Shown here: one piece after another, positions 23,121 to 35,918 of the stretch
Position numbering within the stretch: position 1 is the stretch's first letter
Layout of the letters: each line of letters begins with the position of its first letter
Assembly (NCBI GenBank): GCA_015680685.1
Contig: MNCI01003851.1
Location: 108,513-172,512, forward strand
Length of the DNA stretch: 64,000 bases
Source: Gnetum montanum
Lineage: Eukaryota; Streptophyta; Gnetopsida; Gnetales; Gnetaceae
Direction of reading: 5' to 3'
The notes under the pieces: model-generated
What the model was told of the DNA's origin: nothing
The model's database searches: none
Seen by the model: only the letters and a program-made list of their open reading frames with translations
Translations under genes and position numbers: made by a program

Positions 23121-25441
23121 CACAGTCCTATATCCTTGATCTACTCAACAGATTAAGTATTTGATATCTTTCAAAACTACAAGAAGTTGATAGAGAAAAG
23201 ACTTGGTGCTAAAATTAAAACAATTAGAAGTAATAAAGACAATAAATTTGTAAACAATGAATTTAAAGAATTTTATAATGTCTATGGCATAACCATGAAA
23301 AACCAAGAAAACTACTTGTGAGTATAAACTATAAAGTAAAGATGTGGTAGAGAGAGAAAATTATGCAATCCAAGAAATATGTATATGCTTGTTAAAGCAT
23401 ATATCATTTTCCAATTCCTATTAAAATAAAGTTGTACATATGACCACTTACATCTTAAATAGCTTCATCACATTTTTCAATGAGAAAAAATCCTCTATAA
23501 AGTCTTGTATGATAAAGTATCAAACATCTCCCATCTCAAGATCTTTGGTTCTCTTTGTTATGTGAGAATTCCTAGTGCTCATATTGGAAAGCTAGATGAT
23601 AGAGGAAGAAAATGTGTCTTCCTTAAGTATGACTCCAAATTTATAGGTTCTTTAGTCAACTTGAGAAGAAGCGATATAATTCTAAAAATGACATCTTTGA
23701 TGAAAAAACCTTTGGGTTTGACTCTTTCTATAGCTAAGAAGAAAAGAAGCAAGTAGAAGATCACTATGAACCAACACCTTAGATTTAAAATAGCCATCCA
23801 CTTCTCAAATGTTAAATTTTAATTTTCAAAAGAGATACATAAGAAATAAAGCAAGATCAAACGTAGCATATGAAACACTCGTCCATGAATCATCAAAGTT
23901 CCAAGAAGCAATGTAAAGGGAGTATGACTCCATCATGAATAATTATACATGTTCCTTAATGGACAAATAAAATCCAAGAAGGTTATAGATGCTAAATAAT
24001 TTTCTAAAACTAATTATGAGCAAAATAACAAATTTCCTTATGAAGCAAGGCTAGTAGTAAAGAGGTTTAGACAAAAATAAATACATATACTATGAAGGAA
24101 TGTTCCTAGTTGCACATTTTGAAACAATAAAATTAATGATCTCCATAATAGCCTACTTGAAGGTTAAAGTTTACCAAATAAATTTTTAACTCAAGTTTCC
24201 TTAATGATGTTCTAGAAGAGAAAGTCTACATTCTCTAAGAAAAAGGATTTAAAATTGAAGGCAAAGAAGATTCTGTGCATGCTATAGAAGACACTCTATG
24301 GACTCAAGAAAATAGTACGAGCTTGGTTCTATAGGATAAATGATTTCTTTGTCAATTGTGGATATAATTCTTGCATGTTTGAACCTACTATCTAATTCAA
24401 GCATGTTGAAAATGATCTAATTATGATCTCAATGTATGTTAATGATCTTTTTCTCCTATGAATCTTTGAAAATTATATTTTAGAATTTAGAAAGAACATG
24501 AAGTAAGAGTTTGAGATGAAAGACTTTAAGGTCTAAATGTACTTTCTAGGAATATCAATGAACTATGAAGAAGAATCCTTAAAGATGCATTAAACCAAGT
24601 ATGCATATATCATCATAGAGAAGTATGAATTGAAAGTTGCAAGGATGGCCATCACTCCTTTGTCTCCAAACATCAAGTTTTAAAAGAAAGATGAAATTCT
24701 ATTAGTGGATGCCTCCCTCTGTGGAGGCATGATAGGGTCCTTGAGATTCACTTATCATTGAAGGCTTGATATTAAATTTACAACTTCATAACTCTTAAGG
24801 TTTAGGCAAGAAACTATAAAAGACACATGAATGCCCTTGATAATGTCTTGAGTTATGTAAAAGGCACAAGTGATTTTTGCATCAAATTTTTGAAAAGTGA
24901 TGAAATATTCCTACCCTTAGTGGCATCAATTGAAGAAATAATTTTGAAAAGATGAATTCAACATCTAGAAGCATCTTCTTCCATTGGCCAATTTTTAAAT
25001 ATTAGAGAAATAAGAAGTAGAAATTTGTATCACTTAGATCTTATAAGGTAGAATTCATGGCAATGATGGACTACATCTAATATATTTTATAACTCACCAA
25101 ACCATTCACTCAATTGGACTTCTAAGTTAATCTTTTCATTGAGCTTATGGTGGATAACTCTTTAGTAATTTAACTATTGAAGAAGCATGTAATGCATAAA
25201 AGATCCAAGCATATGAACATCAAATAATATTTCATCAAGAAAAAAGTAAAGAATGAAAATAGTTTATCTATGTTTGTACCAACAACTAATTAGTTCATAA
25301 ATTTCTTAACAATGTTATTTTAAGTTTTTAAAATCAATTAGCTCATAATAATCATTGAAATAACAAAGGTTGAAAAAAAAGTAAGAAACCCACAAGGCTC
25401 AAATTCCATAATCCTTTCATTTTTCACACTAAAGGAGGGTG
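23121..25441 (+). pseudogene. Copia integrase, RT and RNase H remnant
   Basis: Integrase resumes at about 23155 (VFDIFQNYKKLIEKRLGAK, then IRSNKDNKFVNNEF). A segment at 23505-23756 (HLKIFGSLCYVRIP) matches the integrase C-terminal part. RT starts near 23895 (FQEAM, EYDSIMNNYTCSL) and is badly broken. The RNase H end is seen at about 25195-25290 (HKRSKHMN and YFIKKKVKNENSLSMF). The YVDD-type RT box cannot be read with certainty. Many stops and shifts. Confidence 0.75.
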
Positions 25442-26925
25442 TGTTAGAAATAGTATAAAGATGTAATCTCCATTCATACTTCTTCATAGTCATTTTTTTT
25501 CTTATGTTGAGTAGACTAGAAGAAGTAGTAGAAGTGTTTGCTTTTATGTTTGGGTTACTTAGTAGTTATAAGTATCTTTGTTTTGATGTATAAAATCATG
25601 ATAGAATGATAGGTTGAAATTCATTCCAAAAGAAAAAAGAGGGGCCAAAGAAGCTTGATGTTGAGCCCATGTCAAAGGAAAAAAATGCTCATATATACAT
25701 ATATATATATATATATCCCTCTCTTTTGTACTAGTTAAGAGCATTTTTATTGAATAGAAGAAAAGCTATATCTTCTTTCATTTAAGTATATGAAAATTTT
25801 CTTTGTGTATTTTAAAATTCTCCTAGTTTCAATTTTTCTCTCTTTTTTACATTTTTATAAGCATTGTTTTTCCAACTAAGAAGTGAATTCCTTCCTTGAT
25901 TCATTTACACAATTTCTCACATGAATTATCTCATGGTTTCTTAATGATTTAGAAGTTTTATATAACTAATATCTTATATGTATTTCTCTCAAGTTTTTTA
26001 TATGTTTTATATGTTTATACATGTTGCATTTGAAGTTTAAGCATAATAGTTGAAGTCTATGTTATGGTTTTAATATCATTGAAGGGTTTTATGAGAAATT
26101 GGCTTGAATATCTTATTTCCATGTTTAAATATCTTCATTATTGAAGAGATTTACACTCTTGAGCATGAAAACCAAGTCTAAGATCTCCATTTGCCATAGA
26201 TTTCATATTTTAGCATAATTCTAAGTTGGGGTTTCTTATCCATTTTTATGATTTAATGTTTAAAGCTCTACAATCTCATGTATAATACAATACATATAAT
26301 GATTGCTTGATTTGTAAATAAATTTGAAGAAATTAAAGGATCTTGCAATATATTGGAGCATATACCCATAAACTTTGATGTATTTCTCCATGTTTAATGT
26401 TGTTCCATATCATTTGGGGTTAAAAATCATGACAATTGTTGTTTGTCTTCAAATTATAGTTGTGATCCATATAAATTTGAGTCTAATTAGGCTTGTTGAG
26501 GACTCTCAACCTTAGATTGGAATTGTAGTTCTTTAACCTTGAAATTTCATGTTTTTTTAGATATGTTTTTCCTTTGATGCTAGTTGTTCATGACCCTATT
26601 ACAATAGAACATCAATTACTATCTAGTATTAGAAGAAAACAGTTAAGTTATAAGTAGTTGCTTTACATCAATGTGCAAGTCATGGTTGGAATAGACATTG
26701 CAACAAACTCTTTGTTCTCTTGTGCAGCACTAGACTAATAGTCAATTTGCAAATGGGGTCATGCCTCAATTATAACATACTAGCACCTTGGTTGCAATAG
26801 TCTTGATATTGTTATTTAAGTAGTCTTGATATTGTTATTTAAGCAACATTGTGAACTATGCATAGTTATGTTGTAGTCATGCTAAAGTCATGACTAGCCT
26901 TCAAATAGAAACCATGATCCTAACA
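25442..26925 (+). repeat. 3' LTR of the copia element
   Basis: Begins TGTTAGAAATAGTATAAAG right after the purine tract and ends near TAACA (26921-26925). A TA run at about 25694-25716 lies where the left LTR has its TATA box. A short tandem duplication (AGTCTTGATATTGTTATTTA, about 26802-26841) is private to this copy. Confidence 0.8.
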
Positions 26926-27314
26926 TATCTATGTGATTCACACCCATATATATATAGTTTTGATAAAACATTAATAAATTCAAACCAGAACTTAAGTTTA
27001 TTATACCCTTAAAGAGACCCCAATGTCTATACTACAAAGCAATTGTATAACCAAGTAATGAGTAGGTCAGTAAGGAGCAACAACATTAATGAATTCAAAA
27101 CTCCACAGCTGTAAAAATCCGTACTAAAAACTTTGTAGAATAAGACACTTAAAAAAACAAAGACAAGGTATCGCTTGGTGGCGGATATGCAGACCGCTAG
27201 GGACTTGTAATATCTACCTGCTTAATAGGTATCAATTTGTCTCATATCTGTGCTGTCATCTGTCCTTGCTAATATCTATACGCTTTTTTGGCAGGGTTTA
27301 ATGGTGTATTGCTA
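26926..27314. other. Interval between the copia 3' LTR and the kinase stop codon
   Basis: It contains the kinase gene's 3' untranslated region. No other gene is seen. Confidence 0.5.
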
Positions 27315-30300
27315 CTACGAGGAAGCAGGGGTGCGGTTGAGACTGTAGTTGTAGCTACTGCCCCCTGAATCAACATTGTGACTGTAGCTGCTGCTGGTTG
27401 CAGAATCACCGTCTCTGGGAGCGCTTGAATGCAGAGACTCTGCCTCCGCTTGTGCCTCGGCTTCTATTTCCATGGCTTCTTTCAGGATCTGAACTACTTC
27501 CCTTGCATCAGGCCTTGCAGATGGTTCCATTCCAAGACACCTCATGGCTAGCTTGCTCACTGTGGCTATAGATTTCATGCTTCCAAATCTGCCTTTCAGT
27601 CTCCAATCCATAACCAGTTTTAGTTCCTCTGGATCTTCCCTTTCCACATATGGTTTTACCTATTCAGAATGATCATAAAATTCAATTATTCATATTCAGA
27701 GCATCAAGGGCTTGCAAGATAAAAATTAATATTCATCTGGGTGAAACTTAATTCTTTGGTCTGATCTGCTGATTAGTTACCCATCTACTGAGATTGATCT
27801 GCTCTTCGGCTAACTTCTGATCAATGGGTGCCCTGCCACACACCAGTTCCAACAGAACCACTCCCAAACTATACACATCGCTCTTCTCTGTTAGCACATG
27901 CGTGTTAAAATACCTGTAATATTGAACATTTGAAAATGGAAATAGCCTTAGAGATTGCAGTGACTTTAAGAAAAAAGGAAATAGAAGGACCATAAAGGCA
28001 TGAAACTGCTTCAGTAATATGCATTTTGCGATTATTACTCTGGATCTAGGTATCCTGCTGTGCCTTTTACCGTTGTAGTAACATGAGTAGCTTCATCCGT
28101 GACAACCCTAGAAAGACCCAGATCAGAGAGTTTTCCATTTAGGTTGTGGTTCAGCAAAATGTTGGCAGATTTCAGGTCTCTATGAACAATTCTTGGATTG
28201 CATTCCAAATGCAGATATTCCAACCCTTTCAAAATACAATTAAGCCCTCGTTATGGTTGGTGTTAAATTGTTTTTTAAGAAAACAAATGAAAACATAAAG
28301 ATAAAAATTTTTTTACCACGACCGGCATCGATAGCGATTTGGAGTCTGTCCTTCCAACAGAGATCCACAGTTGACTTCTTAGAGCCTACGGATTTTTCCA
28401 TATGATGGAAAAAAAAGTAAACTATGGTAAAACTGCTCTGCAATTAGACCCTGGATTTTATAATAAGTCAATAAACCATAAGTTACCGGATAAATGGTCT
28501 TTGAGGGATCCAAGTGCCATGTACTCGTACACAAGCATGAGTTCATCTGAATCGCTGCAGAAGCCGAGGAGTTTTACCAAACTTGTGTGATTCAGACGGG
28601 ACAGAATCATAACCTGAAAATGTAAGAAATAAGAATACAATTAGCTAGAGAAGGAAAATAATGAAAAGTTCTAGCATTTGTTTAAAGATTGATTTGTTTA
28701 AAATTAAATACGGTAAAGTACTTGATTTAAAAACGTGGGCCATGAGAAGAGGTTCTCATCTACAGATTCTGATAGGACCACACAATCAGCATTGAGCCTC
28801 TAAAGATAATAGTGAAATTCTTGAAATTAATTACCATTACCTCGTTAAGAAATTCTTCTGTTCCTTGATGAGAAAAAGCTGACAGGACTTTGACGGCTAC
28901 TTCCACTCCTTCTAGCAGCTGTCCGTAGTAAACAAATCCAAACCCGCCTCGGCCAATTTCCTGAGAGAAATCTTGTGTGGCTAATCTCATTTCTTCCATG
29001 GTGAAGGATCTACAGTTGGATGAGTGTGGAATAACAACACTGGACGATGGCTCTGCATACAAGTCAAGTTTAATGTTTTATGGGCCCTCGAGACCAGTAA
29101 TTGTGTCCAATAAAGGCTAAATGTGGGGCCTTACTTTTGTCCATGGATTTGACAATCGGTTTCTTGCGTGGATAGAAGATGATAAGAATTGTTATGACGA
29201 TTAACAGTAGCAGAGCTCCACCAACAGTGGCCCCGATTATGACAGCATGATTCTTTGTCTTTGGTTTATGCAGATAAGGGTTACCAGAGTAAGAGAAACT
29301 GCAACGATCAGACTGATTCANGGGTTACCAGAGTGAGAGAAACTGCAACGATCAGACTGATTCACTTTAGTTTTATTCATGTTCACAAAATTACAAATAT
29401 TTTTTTTGGGAAAAAAATTTACTTTGTAGCAACGAGTTGTTCAAGCTCCCTTGGAATTTCGCCACTGAAATTATTATTCTCCACAAATCTGTACGTGCGA
29501 AGAAGGATAAATGAAAAAACAAGTTTTGATGCAATTCAACACAGCTTTCCAAGTGGGAGAATATTTACTTACACTTTTTTGAGTTTGTACTTTGTAAGTT
29601 TAGCTAGCGACTCTAGATTGCCATTCAGTTTGTTGTTGCTCACAACTCTGCAAAACATCTGAACTCAAGTAAATGCATTGGTCGGATTACGAGAGGGATT
29701 GAATGCAATCTACGTTTACAGAGATTCTCACATTGCCTCTAACAGAGTGAGTTTAGAAAGGTCTGGCAGAGGCCCCTTAAACGAATTGTTAGAAAGATCA
29801 CTGCAAAAAATTAGCAAGAAAACATCTTATTGACGGATATATCCAAACATCGAAATCCACTACTGTTTCCAGAACCATATTAATCCTTGGCATACGTACA
29901 GGTATACTAAAGCAGTGAGATCTCCCAAACTCTGTGATAGATACCCTGAAAAATTTTTACCTGAAAGGTATCTGAAAAGAAACAGAGAAGCAAGAAACCA
30001 GGAAACCTGAATTATTGGAGCCGGAGATTTTATTACTTCGGTGGACCCAAAGGAGTTAGTCGACGAAACTACTTTGACAAAGTGGCTAACCTTCCCTGAA
30101 TGCAAAAAAATAAATCAATTATAATAATAGCAATTTTAAAGTAAAATTACTCACAGATGAGAAACTCTCATGTGAGGTGTGCAGCTGATATACCGCCACG
30201 GGAGGATGAAACATGGGTCAGAGACCCAATATTTAGTGAGAGAATTGGACGTCTGTGTTTTTTTCAGATCGTTCAGTGCTTCCACTGCCACATTTTAGAA

Positions 30301-32144
30301 ACATACTCATGCCTTAACAATTCCCAGGAAGAAAGAATATTACCAATTTTCTGAAGCGAAAAAATTCAGCTGAACCTCTTACCGTCTTCAGGTGCTGTTC
30401 CCTGCTTCTTATTTGGAAATGTGTAAACTTCAAGGGCGTTCAACGGAACCTTAGATTTGCCGTCCAAAGGGGTAAACCCAATTTTGTAATTTTGGTTGGG
30501 TTCAGGTTGTAGGGCAATCTCCATGGCGGTGTAATTACGAACTAAGGTCACGTTAGCAGCAAGAATCTTACCAGTTTGATTATCTGAAACGTTGAAGCTG
30601 ACGCGTTTCGAAGATTTGTCAATTTCAGATAAGTAGAGCAGAAGCAGTATGCTTGAATCGAAACGATCGAAAATCAAGGGGATACTTGAATCCATCATTT
30701 GGGCAGTCTTCATCACAGCAGATGGAGGAACTTCTGCAGTGGAGTTTCCATCAATTTCTGAAGAGGTAGAATTCAAAATCGCAGGTGTCGCTATAACATT
30801 CGAAGATTCCCAGATGCGATCAAAATTATCATTTGGGTACCTAACCAATAAATTGAAAGAGCAATGTTAGAGAAAAAAAATTATGGTTCATCGGAATCGT
30901 GATTCTTCCGAAATTTGTATGAACAGAGCGATCAGAATTCTCCCTCGCGTTTATCAGTCACATTCCTAAGCAATTTTTACTTTAAACATATATTTTACGT
31001 TTATTTCATATTTTGAATTTGAGAGAAAAGTGATATGCCTAATTATCTATTTTCCATAAACATAAACAATGATATAAAGCTGTTTATGGAAAACCCTACT
31101 TTTGAAACGTAATTTTAATATTTTAGGAGTAAAAATTTTTAGGGAACCTAAAATTATAGTTTTTCTTATTCCAGCTGCAATTCCTAAAAGTTTTCATAAC
31201 TACTGTCTCAATTCAGTCTTCTACAATCAAGATACTTATGATTCTATAATGTTGCAAACCGAAATCTTGTGAAGCATGTAAAAAGTAGTTTGTTTTTTTT
31301 CTCCCCACGCTTGTGTTGCTCTGTTCTACAGCGAACTAAATTGTAATTCTAAAGGGCTTAAAGTTTCTCACAACGAATAACGCAGCCATACCTTACTCTC
31401 AATTCCTTTTTCCTCTCTTCTTCCTCCTTTTTAAATTTTGAAGGAGCACATACAAAACACGGATGTGTTGAGAAACGTACCTTACTCTTACTCCATCTTC
31501 ACCGCCAATATCAAGTCTGGCTTGCAGTACCAGCATAACTGTCGGCTTTGCCCAGCTGTACATACCATGCTTCAATTCGATCATCTGAATCGCAGATATG
31601 AATGGATCTGTTGCCTCCTTCATTCTGTTGAGGCATATATATACCGTTGTTCCCATCGTCACCAGAATATGTTCATATTCAGTATACTTCTCATCCACAC
31701 CCAAATTGTTCGATTCATAAAGCATGTCTTCCGTCTCAACAGAATAATTGAACATACGGGGCCAAGTATTATTGTAAAAGGACAGTCTGAGAAGGAAAGG
31801 GTGAGTTGAAGACCAGGGGATCCCATAGCACGACTTGTTCAGAGGTTTGGGAAATTTTCTCATATTTCGCATGTAGACATCCTTAGAGGACATGGCTTGA
31901 AAGACACGTTGTGCTTGGCCAAGTTGGATGTACTTAGTATCCGGCACCCAAACCAATCCTCTATCATCTGTAAAATTGGATTTCGATCCGCAAGCAATAT
32001 TCAAAAACCCTGTAAATTTTTCCACTGTAAGAATTCCTAAAACCCGCAGTTCAATAAATCGTAAAGAATTTCTCAATTCTGAATACCTTTTTGGGCATGA
32101 ACCAAATTTGCAGCGAAAAGCAGAACAAGGATACACCAGTTCAT
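27315..32144 (-). CDS. Malectin-like/LRR receptor-like serine/threonine kinase
   Basis: Fifteen exons with GT-AG introns, read leftward: 32144-32087, 32009-31481, 30840-30383, 30284-30155, 29971-29900, 29800-29732, 29647-29573, 29488-29423, 29298-29135, 29052-28841, 28613-28487, 28385-28317, 28225-28039, 27913-27781, 27659-27315. They sum to 2694 bp, an unbroken frame of 897 residues plus stop. A signal peptide ([17 protein letters not shown]) is followed by a malectin-like ectodomain (about 20-350), LRRs (about 390-485; each LRR exon 66-75 bp), a membrane helix (about 503-527) and a kinase (about 560-840). The kinase keeps GRGGFG, the VAVK lysine and [11 protein letters not shown], but the usual DFG reads DLG (KLSDLGLSR, about residue 711). 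Domain order is that of the LRR-I plasma-membrane family near Arabidopsis At1g67720. These proteins sense cell-wall or symbiotic/immune cues; the ligand here is unknown. It appears intact. A duplication with an N lies at the exon 9 acceptor. Confidence 0.93.
29278..29364. repeat. 43-bp tandem duplication around an undetermined base
   Basis: GGGTTACCAGAGTAAGAG... (29278-29320) is repeated at 29322-29364 with one difference, separated by a single N (29321). It covers the 5' end of exon 9 of the receptor kinase and its splice acceptor (minus-strand TTGCAG). An assembly join is the likeliest cause; a true duplication would give two tandem acceptors. Confidence 0.8.
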
Positions 32145-32814
32145 GGTTTGTTCCCTCTTTTTCTTTCAAGGTTGGGTTGTTAGTATGCAGGAAGCTAGTT
32201 TCAGATTTCTAATACGTGCTCTCAAAATAGGAAAGAACTTGCCAGGATCTTTCATACGTAACTTTATTCCTAAATAAAAAACTGAAATGAAACACTATTG
32301 GTTTGTCTTCTTTAGAAGTTAGATTACCATGGACGGAAGACTCAGATTCGGTCATGTTCATGGTTGTGGACGGAAACACATAAACCACCAACTTATAACA
32401 AGTATCCGGCATGTCACGTCTCCATCCCTTACCACCGACTCCTTAAGAAGTTCTGTAGACTTTTCAAGTCAAGATCATCCAGCTCCCGAAGATAAAAATC
32501 TATGCAACTTTGATGCTTCTTCTGAGATTTCTGTGCGCTGAAATTTCTGTGTGTTGGACCTTTCACTGTACCTTGGACTGTCCATAGAAAACTCTGTTCC
32601 AATGAATATAATAATCCCTTAGAAGCAAAAGTGAAATACTGATAAACTTTAAACAATTTTGAAAAATAGTAGTTAAATTGGAATTTTATAGCTTAATATT
32701 ATTTATTGAAATTGAACTTATAACTTAGACCTTTCAAATTAAGGGTCTTATCACTAGCTGAATAGCTTAGAGTTAAAGATAAAGTATGTGATAGATTGTG
32801 CTTACTCATAATAG

Positions 32815-32905
32815 AAGATGAGGTGTTAACTTAGTGGTAGGAATCTTGGCTTGGTAACCCTAAGTCATATATTCAATTTCACTAAGCAACACTAAGTTAT
32901 ACATT
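32815..32905 (+). repeat. tRNA-derived SINE-like fragment
   Basis: AACTTAGTGGTAGGAATCTT resembles a pol III A box in tRNA context, and TATTCAATTTC some 35 bp later resembles a B box. A related copy lies at 33125-33200 (TTAGCCTAGTGGTAAGATTC). Similarity is only to tRNA-like promoter patterns, so the call is tentative. Confidence 0.4.
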
Positions 32906-33124
32906 TTTAAAAAACTTTTGTAAAAGGAATTCTGAAACTGATACCACATCAAAGAGATTTTAGTAGGAGATGTAAGTAAAAAATTCAATTTAGTTAACAA
33001 AAATATTGTAAAAGATGAAAATAGCAAAACTCAAGTTGAATTATGTATAAGTTAGTCAAACTCCCAATATTGATTTAAGGAAATATATAGAAAAAGTGTT
33101 CAAATCACATTAGTATTAGACATC

Positions 33125-33200
33125 TTTATAATTAGGTGTTAGCCTAGTGGTAAGATTCTTGATTTGGCAACACTAAGTTATGAGGCAATCATGAGTTATA
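33125..33200 (+). repeat. Second tRNA-derived SINE-like fragment
   Basis: Shares GTGTTA.C.TAGTGGTA with the 32815 fragment, followed by CTTG.TTTGG.AAC.CTAAGT. The B-box region is less clear. Confidence 0.38.
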
Positions 33201-33339
33201 AAGTTCTAATTTGTCCATATATATCATGTGGGTAAATATTGTTAAAAAGAGTATTTTGATTCCAACACACCCTACCTACACCTCCACCCTACATTAGTAT
33301 TGAACACACTTTTATACTCAAATTCATGATTACTATTGT

Positions 33340-33560
33340 ATTTATAATGTCATCATCAACATCCTAACTTTTTCTCATCGAAATGGGGTTAGCTACATAA
33401 TTGAAGTGTCTTTTGAGTGTTTGCACTTAGCACATACTTATTTACTATTGTATGGATGAATTATAAAAGAAAAGGATGAAATTCTTTAGTGTATGCTATT
33501 TGTAGATGATATTGTCTCGATGGATAAAACTAAAGAAAATATTGCTTCTAAAATGAAAAA
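33340..33560 (+). pseudogene. LINE reverse transcriptase fragment
   Basis: Plus-strand translation gives CMLFVDDIVSMDKTKENIA (about 33491-33547), matching the catalytic F.DDI box of non-LTR reverse transcriptases. Just upstream (about 33425-33460) is a LSTYLFTIV-like stretch, shifted in frame. The preceding TTTTTCTCATCGAAATGGGG with GTTAGCTACAT resembles a LINE 3' end or its tRNA-like derivatives, so two fragments may abut. Confidence 0.6.
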
Positions 33561-35918
33561 GCTAACCCCACCTTTTCATATATAGAAATATAATTACACT
33601 TCAATTCAGGTACTTACCTTTTAAGTTATAAGACCTAGGTTTAATCCTAGGCAAAGACACTCAAAAGACGATAGGCTTTTTGCTTATTGACCAAACCCTT
33701 CTAGGAACCTTGTCTGAGTAGGATGAGCATTAATCCTCTAGGCAATGATCCTTTTTAATTCAAGTCAAATTTCTCAATGTAACAATAAGGTATTTTTATG
33801 TCTAAAATTCTTTATTTGAAAACTCCAAGTGAGGGGTACAATTCTAATGGGTTCCACTAAGTTAAAGGATATATAATCATAACTCTCTAAAAAAATTTTA
33901 ATGGAAAGAAATCCTTTTAAGAATACAATATTATTTTATATAGAAATGTTTATTACATCGCAAATCTTTGTGTATGTTGTTTTTCAAATGTGCATATGCT
34001 AATTGATGGGGAAAAGGAAATTCAAAATGTGGCTTTAGAGTTTTATGTAAGTGTAATGAACATTTTATTTTTATTTTTCCCAAACTCTCTATGATGCAAC
34101 TTTCAAGAAACTTATGATGTCTACATTAATGAAGATCACCATCATTCCTACTCTACATTATTATTGCAAATAAATGTACCCTTTTACATTATTTAATAAG
34201 TTCCTGTCCCACCATTATGTTGCTTCCTTTTTTCCTTTAAGAAATAGCAATTTTCTGTATTAAAAAATAGAAATACATTTCATATTTAATGTTGGTTGAC
34301 TTCAAATCCACAATGGAATATATTTAAGAAGTAAATATTTTTAATATAAAAAGAAAAGAAGATATTTAGAGTTTAATATAAGAGTTCTAAAATATTAAAT
34401 AATCATAATTTCTTGTTTGAAAATCTTCTTTCCATCAATAATCTCTTTTCTCCCACAAAATGTTTTAAAAAGGGAGTTTGGTAAACTTTAGAAAATGATG
34501 CTTTAGTGAAAGATGCCTTTAATGCATTGAAAATCCATCACTTTACTAATCCCACTGATCCAAGGTCTTAAATAAAAATAATTAGATACTGTTTATTTTT
34601 ATTTTAGATATTTGAATAGGGCATGAAAAATAAATTATGATAAACCATGAAATAAAAAATCTTGGAAACTTATGACAATAATGTTAAAGATATCTTCCTT
34701 TTGATTTCTAATTTACTCATAAAGATATATTTGTGCTTTGTCTTTCAATTTTTACATTATGGCTATAGATTTTCTTGATTTTTTAGTTAATTAAGGCTTG
34801 GATAAGGCTTCCTTCATCAGTTGTAACATCCCAACTTCCCATCTTCAATAATTAAAGATAACTTAATTCTCCGACAAAATTTGTTATTGTCTATTATCCT
34901 TGACGTTCTTTGAAGCTTTCAAGTACAAAGCTCAATGCTGAACGACCATGTCTTAATCTTTCTAACGTAAAATGATTCATAAACTCTTTCTAGAAACATT
35001 ACAAGCTTCCATCCCATAGAACTAAGAACTGCACATTTTAACGTGATGCGCTTTTTTTCTAGCAAGTCACGTCACAATGGAGTGGTAAATAATCTCATCG
35101 TCTGGTATATACAAAATCCAAAATTATCAGTACATGCTGGCCACGCAATCTTTTTTTTTGATAGCCAGGGTATGGATAGTTAATTTGCAAACCGTTTATA
35201 ACTTACAAGAAGTCATGAAAATGAAGGAATAATCCAGTAACCAAGTAATACAAAATGTTTCAAAAGAAAGAGAGCAACGCAATCCATGCTTCACCTTGCC
35301 AATTAATTTCAGCTGCTTATTCTGAGAAATACATTATCCAAAAAAAACACTGGCTAAAATGGAATAGCTGAGTTTAGATTTCAGTTTCTGTTAATCTTCT
35401 CATTCTTCAGCCAGAATAAATTAATAACCATTAAAAATATATCTCCTTCAGGTCTGCTGCCATAAAACACTAATTAACAGCTTTTACACGTCTAAGCAAG
35501 AGGCAACAGATATAACCAATGCTAAAATGAAATCATAAAAAGCAACAGCTGGTGTTACAGAAAAAGGCTGAGACAGAGGCCTAGAAACCCTCCACAGCAG
35601 GGGAACTGGGATTTTTTTCTTAAGGTTCATTGCTTAAATAAGGATATCCACATTAAACAATTTTTAAAACAAATTAATAATCATCTATTAAGATTCCAAT
35701 TCATGAAATCTCAGAACATACTCGACTTCGACACACACTATTTAATGGGGCACAGCACAACCGACTGAACTCCTAACTAAAACTCTTAAGAGCTTATTCC
35801 TTTCCGTTACATTACAACAGCTAATAACACAATGACATAGACAGATTCTGGGATTATTGTAGACTCAGGACTCCAGGATACAGACATGCACAGAATTAGT
35901 AATGTACACCTTCTGCAT

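Larger units (their letters stand above)
20359..26925 (+). mobile_element. Ty1/copia LTR retrotransposon, degraded
   Basis: Two long direct repeats (20359-21835 and 25442-26925) begin with T.TTAGAAATAGTAT and enclose copia gag, integrase, RT and RNase H relics in plus orientation. A purine tract (AAAGGAGGGTG, 25432-25442) precedes the right LTR. I found no convincing primer site or target duplication, and the LTRs are strongly diverged, so the insertion is old. An RTE-type LINE 3' end interrupts the integrase near 22741-23120. Confidence 0.82.
32145..35918. other. Upstream region of the kinase gene and intergenic DNA
   Basis: 32145-32650 is the 5' flank of the kinase. Antisense and upstream open segments here (32209-32656) lack family similarity and are not called as genes. 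32700-33300 holds two SINE-like fragments and 33340-33560 a LINE relic. 33600-35900 is AT-rich with no supported gene. A TGTAACATCCCAACTTCCC sequence at 34818 resembles an LTR start, but no partner was found. Confidence 0.5.

Noticed and set aside
20354-26930. Target duplication of the copia element
   Set aside because: Flanks ATAAC and TATCT do not match convincingly, and shifting the ends by one base gives only a weak fit.
29860-30105. Continuous frame before the first LRR exon as extra kinase coding sequence
   Set aside because: Splicing 30155 to 29971 gives [13 protein letters not shown], the expected LRR join, and keeps the frame; the extra upstream stretch is intron.
32209-32656. Upstream coding exons of the receptor kinase
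   Set aside because: The 32144 ATG opens a complete signal peptide in frame with the malectin-like domain, so the upstream segments are not needed and lack similarity.
34818-35100. A solo LTR starting TGTAACATCCCAACTTCCC
   Set aside because: No second copy, end or target duplication was found in the window.
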